Origin: JBFONV01 sp040779335
GTDB lineage: Bacteria > Pseudomonadota > Gammaproteobacteria > Enterobacterales > Alteromonadaceae
DNA length: 64,000 nucleotides
Direction: 5' to 3'
Assembly: GCA_040779335.1 (NCBI GenBank)
Contig: JBFONV010000003.1
Coordinates: 310,001-374,000, forward strand
The notes under the pieces are model-generated. The model searched no databases, was not told where the DNA came from, and saw only the letters and a program-made list of their open reading frames with translations. The position numbers were made by a program, and so were the translations under genes. This document shows, in pieces, positions 18,961 to 26,268 of this stretch; positions within the stretch are counted from its first letter, which is position 1, and every line of letters begins with the position of its first letter.

Positions 18961-19287
18961 TGGGTAAAATACGCTTACCTGAATAAGCAGTGGTCTAAAC
19001 TTGTACGCTACCTAGAAGATGGTCAATTGAGTATAGATAATAATAGGGCTTTACGGGCGGTAAAACTCTTTGTTATCGGGCGGAAGAACTGGTTGTTTAG
19101 CCAAACGGCTAACAGTGTTCATACCAGCGCAGCACTTTATAGCATCATTGAAACCGCCAAAACCAATGGGCTTATTCCTTTTGACTACGTCATGTTATGT
19201 TTGGATGAACTTTGCAAGCAAGAGCCTGACATTGACAGTTTATTACCTTGGAATATTAAAGGTTAGGCGTCGAACCCAGACGCTTAC
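18961..19287 (+). mobile_element. 3' remnant of an IS66-family insertion sequence (transposase C-terminus plus right end)
   Basis: The frame from 18961 to TAG at 19266 encodes the last 101 residues of an IS66 TnpC transposase: YLEDGQLSIDNNRALRAVK, then FVIGRKNWLF, SAALYSIIETAKTNGL and the terminal LPWNIKG. A stop (18958) lies directly upstream and the rest of the transposase, tnpA and tnpB are missing. Just after the stop, GAACCCAGACGCTTAC (19272-19287) looks like the right terminal inverted repeat, since IS66 elements begin GTAAGCG. No left end or target duplication was found. In the intact family, IDNN carries the last catalytic acidic residue region. It is inactive. Confidence 0.82.
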
Positions 19288-19313
19288 AATAATATTGACT
19301 AATCGGTAAACAA

Positions 19314-19352
19314 TAAAAAAGCGATAGCATTAACATGCTATCGCTTTTTTTA
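19314..19352. terminator. Strong bidirectional terminator
   Basis: GCGATAGCAT (19321-19330) and ATGCTATCGC (19335-19344) form a 10-bp stem with A-tracts to the left and T-tracts to the right. It serves the leftward TonB receptor gene and shields it from rightward reading through the IS66 relic. Confidence 0.88.
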
Positions 19353-19391
19353 TCTCGCTTTTTAAGCGTATGTGCGTTTTATACCAAACCG

Positions 19392-21755
19392 CTAAAACAC
19401 GTATTTCACACTAAGCCCAAAGGTTCTCGGATTGAGGTAAACATTGCGCCGCGTACCGAAAAAGCTTTTTTCACCCAGAATAATTGCACTATCTTGGTTT
19501 GCTAGGTTTCGTGCCCATAAAAAGACGCTAATACCCTTGTCTAATGGCTCGATTCCTATACTGGCATTTACAACGCCGTAGCCGTCAACCTGTCCAATAG
19601 CAAGAGCGTCACTGTTAGCAAGGGTTATTTGGGTTAAACCGTCAAGATCGGTATTGTAATCATCCTGATAGTTGTAACTTAGCAAGGCAGATAATTCTGC
19701 GTTAAGTGCGGGTAACGGATAGTAATACTGCGCACTTAGGTTAAACGTAAAATCTGACACCCCGGGCAACTTTGCACCTGAAAGGTCTTCACCATTGCTG
19801 CCACCAGCGGGGAACTTTCCAAATTCAGCGTCAAGCAGCCCTAACGCGACATTTATCTGAAAGTCATTGGTGAGTTGATACTGCAAGTCTACTTCCAAAC
19901 CTCGGGTTTCCACTTCTGCGGCGTTACGAATACTCAGTGCCGTAGTGCCTGCGGCAAGGTTGATCAATTGATTTATTTGATAGTCATCATAGCTTGAATA
20001 AAAAACTGCACTACTAAAGGTGACACGTTGATCAAACAAATGCCCTTTAATGCCTAATTCGTAACTTGTAACGCTTTCTTTGTTAAATTCTATACCAGCG
20101 TCAAGCTGCGCCTGTGTTAAAAAATCAACATTATAACCACCACTTTTATACCCTGTTGCGTATTTTACATAAGCATTAACCTGCTCGTTAAGACGATAGT
20201 GTAAAGACACCAAGGGGGAGAAATCATTATCGCGCCTTTTATCAATTACTTGACCATTGGCTAATTCAAAGATGGGAATAACGGGAATACCTGTGATGGG
20301 ATCTATGCTGGAAATGGTCCAATCCACCTTTTTTTCTTCGCGAGAATAACGAAATCCCATATCTAACGTGAGGGCATCATTGAGTCGATAATTGCTGTTA
20401 AAAAAGGCCGCATAGCTTTTTGTTTCCACATCGCCTATCGTACTGAGTAGACCGGGATGAAATGCAGCTAGCATAAAAATTGATGTAGGGTCACCCAATG
20501 CCGCACCAAATTCAAACGCACTGCGGGGGACGCCCGTAAAAAGAGAAAGTGTTTCATCACCTACAGTCGGTAATCTTCTGGTGTGAGCGTCTTGTTGATA
20601 ATAATACACACCCGCGACATATTGAAAATCGCCCTCGGGCGAAATCAACTGCAATTCCTGACTCCACTGGTCGTAGTCATCAATGTAATCTAGATAGGAC
20701 ACTGACTCTTGAGAAAAGTCAAAATCGTTAATGTATTGCACATAAACGTCGCGGTGTCCGGTAATTGACTTGATGGAGTAATCATTATGTATGCTCCAGT
20801 CAATAATCAAGATTTCTCCCTTAATGTCTCTATCTTCATGAGGATCTACATCAAAGCTAACCTTATTACGCGCTGGAGATTCCGAGTTTTTAGCGTTTCC
20901 TAAGGTGTTGGTTATGGGCTCACCGTCAAATGACAAACGGTCTGATCGTAATCTATCAAAAGAAAAATTCACTTCAAGACCGTAAAAAGGTAATGCTTTT
21001 ATTTGTCCGCGATAAGTATAACTGTCTTGCTCGTTTAACCAATTTCCCGTGGTTATATTCTCGGTAAAACCTGCTCGCTCATATTGATTGAAACTAAATT
21101 TTGCTGCGACATTGTCTCCAAGCGGCGCGTTAAGCATAGCCGTAGCCTGCTTTAAATCATAATTCCCCACAGAAAAGCCCACAGCACCGCCAAATTCGTC
21201 TTCAGGCTTTTTAGAGACCAGGTTGATTGACCCGGCCACATTATTCTTGCCAAATAATGTGCCTTGCGGACCTCGCAGCACTTCAATACGCTCAAGATCT
21301 AATAAGTCCTGATTATGGGCCGGAGATTGTCCGATATAAACGCCATCTAAATACAGTCCAACTCTAGCATCAAAACCAATATTGCGACTTGCTGAGCCAA
21401 CGCCGCGTATGGTAATACTAGACGAAAAGTCATTGGTGGTTGTCATAGATAAATTGGGCACAAACTCGGCTATTTCATGTAACTGACGTATGCCTGTTTT
21501 ACCTATACTGTCACTATTAAAGCTTGCGATAGAAATAGGAACTTCCAAAATGTTTTCAACGCGTTTTTGCGCAGTTACAGTAATAATTTCAATGCTCTTA
21601 TCTTGTGAGCCGATATCTTGCGCACTGACATCTTTCACATTGGGCAGAGTTTGTGGTTCAACCGCCGATACCGAACTGGTCAACATTGACATTAGACATA
21701 ATGATAGTTTTAACGTACCCGTGATCCCTTTAAGCCTCATTTGATTATTACTCAT
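19392..21755 (-). CDS. TonB-dependent outer-membrane receptor
   Basis: This 787-residue protein has a signal peptide (to about residue 31, SSVSA) and a TonB-box-like IEIITVTAQKR near residue 54. The plug domain shows SITIRGVGS, VGLYLDGVYIG and LERIEVLRGPQGTLFGKNNV. The rest is a 22-strand-type barrel ending NPRTFGLSVKYVF with the terminal aromatic. It resembles the large group of Alteromonadales receptors with V-Y-I-G plug motifs used for plant, algal or lipid-derived substrates as well as siderophores. Substrate unknown. AAAGGA precedes the start. It follows the UbiA-type gene by 56 bp in the same direction. Confidence 0.9.
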   Translation of the reverse strand: MSNNQMRLKGITGTLKLSLCLMSMLTSSVSAVEPQTLPNVKDVSAQDIGSQDKSIEIITVTAQKRVENILEVPISIASFNSDSIGKTGIRQLHEIAEFVPNLSMTTTNDFSSSITIRGVGSASRNIGFDARVGLYLDGVYIGQSPAHNQDLLDLERIEVLRGPQGTLFGKNNVAGSINLVSKKPEDEFGGAVGFSVGNYDLKQATAMLNAPLGDNVAAKFSFNQYERAGFTENITTGNWLNEQDSYTYRGQIKALPFYGLEVNFSFDRLRSDRLSFDGEPITNTLGNAKNSESPARNKVSFDVDPHEDRDIKGEILIIDWSIHNDYSIKSITGHRDVYVQYINDFDFSQESVSYLDYIDDYDQWSQELQLISPEGDFQYVAGVYYYQQDAHTRRLPTVGDETLSLFTGVPRSAFEFGAALGDPTSIFMLAAFHPGLLSTIGDVETKSYAAFFNSNYRLNDALTLDMGFRYSREEKKVDWTISSIDPITGIPVIPIFELANGQVIDKRRDNDFSPLVSLHYRLNEQVNAYVKYATGYKSGGYNVDFLTQAQLDAGIEFNKESVTSYELGIKGHLFDQRVTFSSAVFYSSYDDYQINQLINLAAGTTALSIRNAAEVETRGLEVDLQYQLTNDFQINVALGLLDAEFGKFPAGGSNGEDLSGAKLPGVSDFTFNLSAQYYYPLPALNAELSALLSYNYQDDYNTDLDGLTQITLANSDALAIGQVDGYGVVNASIGIEPLDKGISVFLWARNLANQDSAIILGEKSFFGTRRNVYLNPRTFGLSVKYVF

Positions 21756-21811
21756 TTAGCTATTCCTTTATAATACACTGTTATTTTTTTGATAGTTGCA
21801 GGTTAAATGCG

Positions 21812-22801
21812 TTAAATAATGATATTTTCAACGATTAACATTAAGAGGAAAAATAAACTAAAACGTCTGGTATATTGAAAAGCATGGGGAGCAAACCATA
21901 ATGGCCATGCCTCTTGGCGAAATCCTTGTGGCATTTCACAAGGACGTGCTTGGTTAAAAACGTTAACGGTTTGTAGTAGGGTTGGTAAAACAAGTAGTAA
22001 TAATAAAACTCCTATTCCCAAATACCCATTTATATACAGGTAAGCGGCTAAAGCATATTGGCTTAACATGATAATTTGTGCAACTTTGCGAGACTTACTT
22101 TCTCCTAATAAAACAGGAAGTGAATAAATGCCTTTGCTTTTATCCATATCTATTTTATCTATATGTTTACCAAAAATAACCGCCGTTGGTGCCAAGGCAT
22201 ATAATGTCCCTATTAGCGCCGAGGCCAAGCTCCATTCACCGCTTGCGACGAAATAGGTTCCACCCACCATTAAGGGCCCCCAAACCAGTAAAACTGACAA
22301 TTCCCCTAAGGCAAGTTTCTTTAAGGGCCATGTATAAAACAATACAAAAAAGGCACCAATGAGCATCAACCATAGCACTTCAACTCCACGCAAATACATG
22401 ATCACAGCGCCACAAAATATAGCTAATGAACCGGTAACTACGATATAACCCATGAGCTGTTTCTTGGTGAGCAATCCACCTTCTAATACATGTGTACCAT
22501 ATTGGGTGCGAAAATAATTCCCTTTATCTACCCCTCTAATTGAGTCTGTGTAGTCATTAAGTAAATTATTCGTGGCATGAGCAAACACTAAACCTAAAAT
22601 ACAGACTATAGATATGCCCACATCAATAGAGTCGTGACTTAGTGCCACTAGCATGCCAATAATGGCTGAGCTAAATGTCATAAGGGTGACAGAAAAACGC
22701 GAGGCAATTAACCAACGCGTGCATAGTCCAAAGCTACTCCACTGCGCTTTGTCAACTTGTGGCACTGTTCTTAATGCTTGAACCCAAATAGCCTCTGGCA
22801 T
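21812..22801 (-). CDS. UbiA-superfamily prenyltransferase, MenA-like
   Basis: This 329-residue integral membrane protein has about eight or nine helices. The first aspartate-rich motif is NNLLNDYTDSIRGVDKGNYF near residue 87, a MenA-type N-D-x-x-D pattern. The second is GKHIDKIDMDKSKG near residue 210. MenA attaches a polyprenyl chain to 1,4-dihydroxy-2-naphthoate for menaquinone. The standalone position next to a TonB receptor, with no men genes nearby, leaves the acceptor open. Other aromatic acceptors are possible. Confidence 0.8.
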   Translation of the reverse strand: MPEAIWVQALRTVPQVDKAQWSSFGLCTRWLIASRFSVTLMTFSSAIIGMLVALSHDSIDVGISIVCILGLVFAHATNNLLNDYTDSIRGVDKGNYFRTQYGTHVLEGGLLTKKQLMGYIVVTGSLAIFCGAVIMYLRGVEVLWLMLIGAFFVLFYTWPLKKLALGELSVLLVWGPLMVGGTYFVASGEWSLASALIGTLYALAPTAVIFGKHIDKIDMDKSKGIYSLPVLLGESKSRKVAQIIMLSQYALAAYLYINGYLGIGVLLLLLVLPTLLQTVNVFNQARPCEMPQGFRQEAWPLWFAPHAFQYTRRFSLFFLLMLIVENIII

Positions 22802-23023
22802 ATTAACTCCTTATTTAATTTATCACTCTACACTATAAGCTTATGCTAGCCTTATTTGCTTTTTTAAAAGCTCGATTGCATCAATAAACATAGCAGTTTT
22901 TGAGCGCATTGAACTAAATATTCACAACTGCTAACACAGTAATATTGTATTTATGAATAATAAAAACAGATAATTACATTAACTACATCACTAAAGAGCG
23001 ATTCAGCAAATGGTGTTGGTAGA

Positions 23024-23355
23024 CTAAAACGTGATTAAATCTTTCGTCAACTTAGTAACTAAATCAGGAGGCCCTTGGGCCGCAGTCGTCTCAATAACCG
23101 TTAGTGTAGAAGTGAGTTCAAATGCAGCACTAATCGCTGGTTTGGGAACGATAAAATAGACAGGAATGTTTTCCCGAGCGAACGACACTAAACCCGCAGC
23201 AGGGGAGACTTGCTTTGAAGTTCCCACGATTATGACAATATCGGCCTTAACAACTTCAGCGATAGCGTGATCAAGGTTTGGCAATTCCTCGCCAAACCAT
23301 ACAATGTAAAGTCGCAGTTGTCTCCACAATTCACATGTATCACCGGCAGATATTA
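23024..23355 (-). pseudogene. C-terminal fragment of a Sir2/CobB NAD-dependent deacylase
   Basis: Leftward from a stop near 23356 the frame reads LRLYIVWFGEELPNLDHA, VVKADIVIIVGTSKQVSPAA, and finally a short tail ending LTKDLITF. These match the CobB C-terminal third: the segment after the zinc cysteines, the V-W-F-G-E motif, and the G-T-S NAD-binding loop. The NAD-binding G-A-G-x-S, catalytic His and the full zinc site are missing. There is no plausible start beyond TTG at 23329, so it is a 5'-deleted relic. Confidence 0.78.
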
Positions 23356-23447
23356 ATTACCCTCATAACTTTAGTGAACTTTACGCGAAAACAAAGCCAT
23401 TCGAGCTGTAAACATGCAATAATTAGCGGCTATTGATAAGTTTACGG

Positions 23448-23481
23448 GCAAAAATAAACCGAGTGAAAAACTCGGTTTATT
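23448..23481 (-). terminator. Rho-independent terminator after uspE
   Basis: ATAAACCGAGT (23454-23464) and ACTCGGTTTAT (23470-23480) make an 11-bp perfect stem around GAAAA. On the minus strand TATTTTTGCCC follows, giving the T-tract. It lies 31 bp beyond the uspE stop. Confidence 0.85.
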
Positions 23482-23511
23482 GTCGTTGTTCTGGCTAAAC
23501 TAGTTCGTCGA

Positions 23512-24441
23512 TTACGATTCTAGTGGCGATACATAACCATCGGGTTTTAATGCCAAGACATCGCAATTTAATCGGTCGATGACATGCTCGGCGGTATTGC
23601 CGATAAAGGCTGCTGATAACCCAGTACGTCCAACGGTTCCTAAGACAACGAGCTCTGCATCTAACTCGTGGGCTATGCTCTCTATAACATCTTCTGGAAG
23701 ACCTTCTTTTACATGGGTATGTGCGTTATCAATGCCATAACTTGCTGCATGCTCATTCATGGCTTTTTGATGATGTTTAAGCATCGTTTGATTATATTCA
23801 TTTGAATTAAATTCAGGAATTTCAATAGCTATGTTCACTGGAGTGCCAGGGAAGGAATTCACTAAGTGAACATTTGAATGAATAAGTTTTGCTAAATCTA
23901 ACGCTTCATCAGTAATTTTTTTATTCAGAGATAGATGTTCTTCTTCATCACTACCAACATTAATAGCGGCGATGATATTGCCATTTTCAGGCCATAAATG
24001 CTCTTTTACCAGTAATACCGGACAAGGGCATTTTCTTAAGATATGCCAATCGGTTGGCGTGAAGATAACGGATTTTAACTTATCGTGCTGATGAGTACCT
24101 TTAATAACAATATCGTATTTGTCTTTGAGAACTTGTTCTATAACAGGTTCAAATGGACGATTATGCCAGACAACATTACATTTAATATCTATACCTTGGT
24201 GCTCAATGTCATCGATGAGTTTATTAACCCAAGTGATACGATCATTAACCACAGATTGTCGCATGATTTCTCTTTCTTCACTTGAAAGCATAGTGGTCAT
24301 TTCATATGAAAAATCAAAAATAGTGAGGAATGCAGTTATACTGGCTTTGGTTAGTCGGGCGAGCTCCACTGCACGTTTTAACGCTTTTTGATCGTCTGTA
24401 GATGGGTCAATAACGGCTAATATTTTTTGATGCTTGTCCAT
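23512..24441 (-). CDS. uspE: Universal stress protein UspE (tandem Usp domains)
   Basis: This 309-residue cytoplasmic protein has two Usp domains. The first begins ILAVIDPSTDDQKALKRAVE; the second ends with ELVVLGTVGRTGLSAAFIGN, the G-x2-G-x9-G type ATP/ligand loop, then AEHVIDRLNCDVLALKP. Length and two-domain plan match E. coli UspE (316), which lies beside fnr there as well. UspE is linked to stress survival and motility. GAGGAT precedes the start, and an FNR-like box lies 66 bp upstream. Confidence 0.9.
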   Translation of the reverse strand: MDKHQKILAVIDPSTDDQKALKRAVELARLTKASITAFLTIFDFSYEMTTMLSSEEREIMRQSVVNDRITWVNKLIDDIEHQGIDIKCNVVWHNRPFEPVIEQVLKDKYDIVIKGTHQHDKLKSVIFTPTDWHILRKCPCPVLLVKEHLWPENGNIIAAINVGSDEEEHLSLNKKITDEALDLAKLIHSNVHLVNSFPGTPVNIAIEIPEFNSNEYNQTMLKHHQKAMNEHAASYGIDNAHTHVKEGLPEDVIESIAHELDAELVVLGTVGRTGLSAAFIGNTAEHVIDRLNCDVLALKPDGYVSPLES

Positions 24442-24506
24442 AATATCCTCGCTTAGCTAATTGCTTTCTCATAAGCATATAATGCATTAGTTAGTATGAG
24501 CAATAT

Positions 24507-24520
24507 TTGTTTTAAATCAA
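24507..24520 (-). promoter_or_regulatory. FNR-like box upstream of uspE
   Basis: On the minus strand TTGATTTAAAACAA fits TTGAT-N4-ATCAA with one mismatch. It sits 66 bp before the uspE start and 94 bp past the fnr stop, a sensible activator position. It is AT-rich, so chance is possible. Confidence 0.4.
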
Positions 24521-24614
24521 TTTATTAATTAGTAGCTATGCAGGTATTTTTGTTCTGGGTTAGCGTACTAAACCAGTAGAAAGGGAGAAGCAAGGTAGGA
24601 ATATAATACGACCG

Positions 24615-25334
24615 CTATAATGCGGCCGCTTCATTCAATTTGTTAATGTCGACAATAGTGACTAATTTACCATCTATTTGAATTAATCCACTTTTGTGGA
24701 AGCGGTTAAACAAACGACTAATGGTTTCAACAGTTAGTCCAATATAATTACCAATATCGCCTCTAGTCATAGTTAAACGAAACTCTGTTGGAGAAAGACC
24801 TCGTTCAGCATAACGTTTACTTAACGTACTGATAAAGGTAGCAAGGCGTTGTTCTGCATTTTTACGATTAAGTAAAGTTAGCATTTCTTGATCTGAGCGA
24901 ATTTCAACACTCATTAAACGCAATATCTGTTTTTTAAGCTTAGGCATAGTATTAGATAGTGTGTCTAGCGTGTTATATGGGATTTCACAGACCATAGAGG
25001 TTTCTAGTGCTTTAGCAAAACTGGGGTGTTCACTAGCCGCGATGGCGTCAAAACCAAGTAAGTCACCCGCTAAATGAAAACCAGTGATTTGTTCTTCACC
25101 TTGTTCATTAACGGTAAAGGTTTTAAATGTGCCTGAGCGAATAGCATAAAGTGATTGCATCTTTTCGCCGTCTTGGAAAAGCTGTTCTCCTTTGTGAATA
25201 GGGCGTTTTCTGTCAATGATTTTGTCTAAAACATCTAGTTCTTTATCATTAAGTGAAAAAGGTAAACATAGTTCACTGATACTACAGTTTTGACAGTGAA
25301 TATGTTGCGCTCCTGAACACTGGCGATTTTGCAT
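24615..25334 (-). CDS. fnr: Oxygen-sensing transcription regulator FNR
   Basis: This 239-residue protein aligns along its whole length with E. coli FNR and Shewanella EtrA. The [4Fe-4S] ligands are Cys14, Cys17, Cys23 and Cys116 (HCQNCSISELC and MVCEIP). The dimerisation helix and the HTH MTRGDIGNYIGLTVETISRL are intact; E-T-I-S-R supplies the Glu, Ser and Arg that read TTGAT. It activates anaerobic and microaerobic genes. It lies downstream of the cbb3 assembly genes, as in Shewanella. A symmetric FNR-like site overlaps its probable promoter. Confidence 0.94.
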   Translation of the reverse strand: MQNRQCSGAQHIHCQNCSISELCLPFSLNDKELDVLDKIIDRKRPIHKGEQLFQDGEKMQSLYAIRSGTFKTFTVNEQGEEQITGFHLAGDLLGFDAIAASEHPSFAKALETSMVCEIPYNTLDTLSNTMPKLKKQILRLMSVEIRSDQEMLTLLNRKNAEQRLATFISTLSKRYAERGLSPTEFRLTMTRGDIGNYIGLTVETISRLFNRFHKSGLIQIDGKLVTIVDINKLNEAAAL

Positions 25335-25361
25335 GATTATCCATCATTATTTTATACTTTA

Positions 25362-25375
25362 ATGATGTAGATCAT
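25362..25375. promoter_or_regulatory. FNR-like palindrome upstream of fnr (possible autoregulation)
   Basis: ATGATGTAGATCAT differs from TTGAT-N4-ATCAA only in the outermost base of each arm. It is centred 34 bp before the fnr start, in the gap behind the DsbD_2-like gene. A site so close to the start would suit negative autoregulation, as known for E. coli fnr. Confidence 0.5.
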
Positions 25376-25376
25376 A

Positions 25377-26048
25377 TTAGAACATCAATCTATATGCAAT
25401 CAATAAGCTGTACAAACCATATAAAATTAGTAATGTTGCCGTTAACTTTCTGAACAAAGGGTTGGTAGCAAGTGTTTTTAGTTTGAATATCCCCAGTGAT
25501 AGTGAAAGCAATGCAGGTAAAGTACCTAAGCCAAAACAAGCCATGATCATGGCACCCGAAAGTGCACTGCCGCTTGCTAATGACCAGGTTAGTGTTGAAT
25601 AAACAAGCCCGCAGGGCAGCCACCCCCACAGCAGTCCAAGCCCTAACGCTTTTTTGGGGCTATTTACTGGAATAAACTTTTTACTTAATGGCGATATTCT
25701 TTGCCAAATGATTTTTCCTAAAAATTCAATTTTGCTTAACCACATTAACCACTGGCCAATATATAGTCCTAACAAAATGAGAAAAATGGCTGCGACCATC
25801 CGCATTCCAGCCAATGGTAAACCAACATTTTTTGCGGCGATTGAGCCAGTGTAACCAACAATAGCGCCGATAACACTGTATGAAAATATTCGGCCAAAGT
25901 TATAGCAGCTAACTAACATTAACCTTTGTGGTGATGATTGTTGAGGCAGGGCTGAGGTAAGCATAGTAGTGATGCCGCCGCACATACCTATACAGTGTCC
26001 AGCGCCAAGCACTCCAACCCAAAATGCGGACAGAAAATCAATGCTCAT
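25377..26048 (-). CDS. DsbD_2 / TauE-SafE-type membrane protein of the cbb3 cluster
   Basis: This 223-residue inner-membrane protein has about six helices. It carries VGVLGAGHCIGMCGGITTML near residue 11, with the conserved G-H-C-x-G-M-C-G, and LGLGLLWGWLPCGLVYSTL near residue 134, with the W-x-P-C-G motif. This family (PF13386) commonly sits at the end of cbb3 assembly operons and resembles the DsbD core, which moves electrons or metal across the membrane. A role in copper handling or cytochrome maturation is inferred from context. Its start overlaps the ccoS end by 11 bp. Confidence 0.82.
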   Translation of the reverse strand: MSIDFLSAFWVGVLGAGHCIGMCGGITTMLTSALPQQSSPQRLMLVSCYNFGRIFSYSVIGAIVGYTGSIAAKNVGLPLAGMRMVAAIFLILLGLYIGQWLMWLSKIEFLGKIIWQRISPLSKKFIPVNSPKKALGLGLLWGWLPCGLVYSTLTWSLASGSALSGAMIMACFGLGTLPALLSLSLGIFKLKTLATNPLFRKLTATLLILYGLYSLLIAYRLMF

Positions 26049-26268
26049 CTGTACCTTTGTGCTCTTCTAGTGTTGGTTGCTGTTGTTCAAATTGACTATC
26101 TTGGTTTGCATTTTTTTCATCTGAAGACGAGTCGTCATCATACAAAATACTCATTCCTTGCTTTTCAAGATCATCAAATTGTTCAGTCTTTACAGCCCAA
26201 AAAAACAAGTAAATACCGACTAATGTTAATAAAATTGCAATGGGAATCAATACGTAAATTACACTCAT
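26038..26268 (-). CDS. ccoS: cbb3 oxidase assembly protein CcoS
   Basis: This 76-residue protein has a single N-terminal helix (IYVLIPIAILLTLVGIYLFF) followed by A-V-K-T-E-Q-F-D-D-L-E, the CcoS signature, and G-M-S-I-L-Y-D-D-D. The rest is a variable acidic tail. CcoS is needed for cofactor insertion into cbb3 oxidase. It overlaps ccoI by 4 bp (ATGA) and the next gene by 11 bp. Confidence 0.93.
   Translation of the reverse strand: MSVIYVLIPIAILLTLVGIYLFFWAVKTEQFDDLEKQGMSILYDDDSSSDEKNANQDSQFEQQQPTLEEHKGTDEH

Noticed and set aside
21756..21811. Fur box before the TonB receptor
   Set aside because: Nothing close to the Fur consensus, so iron control is not supported by the sequence here.
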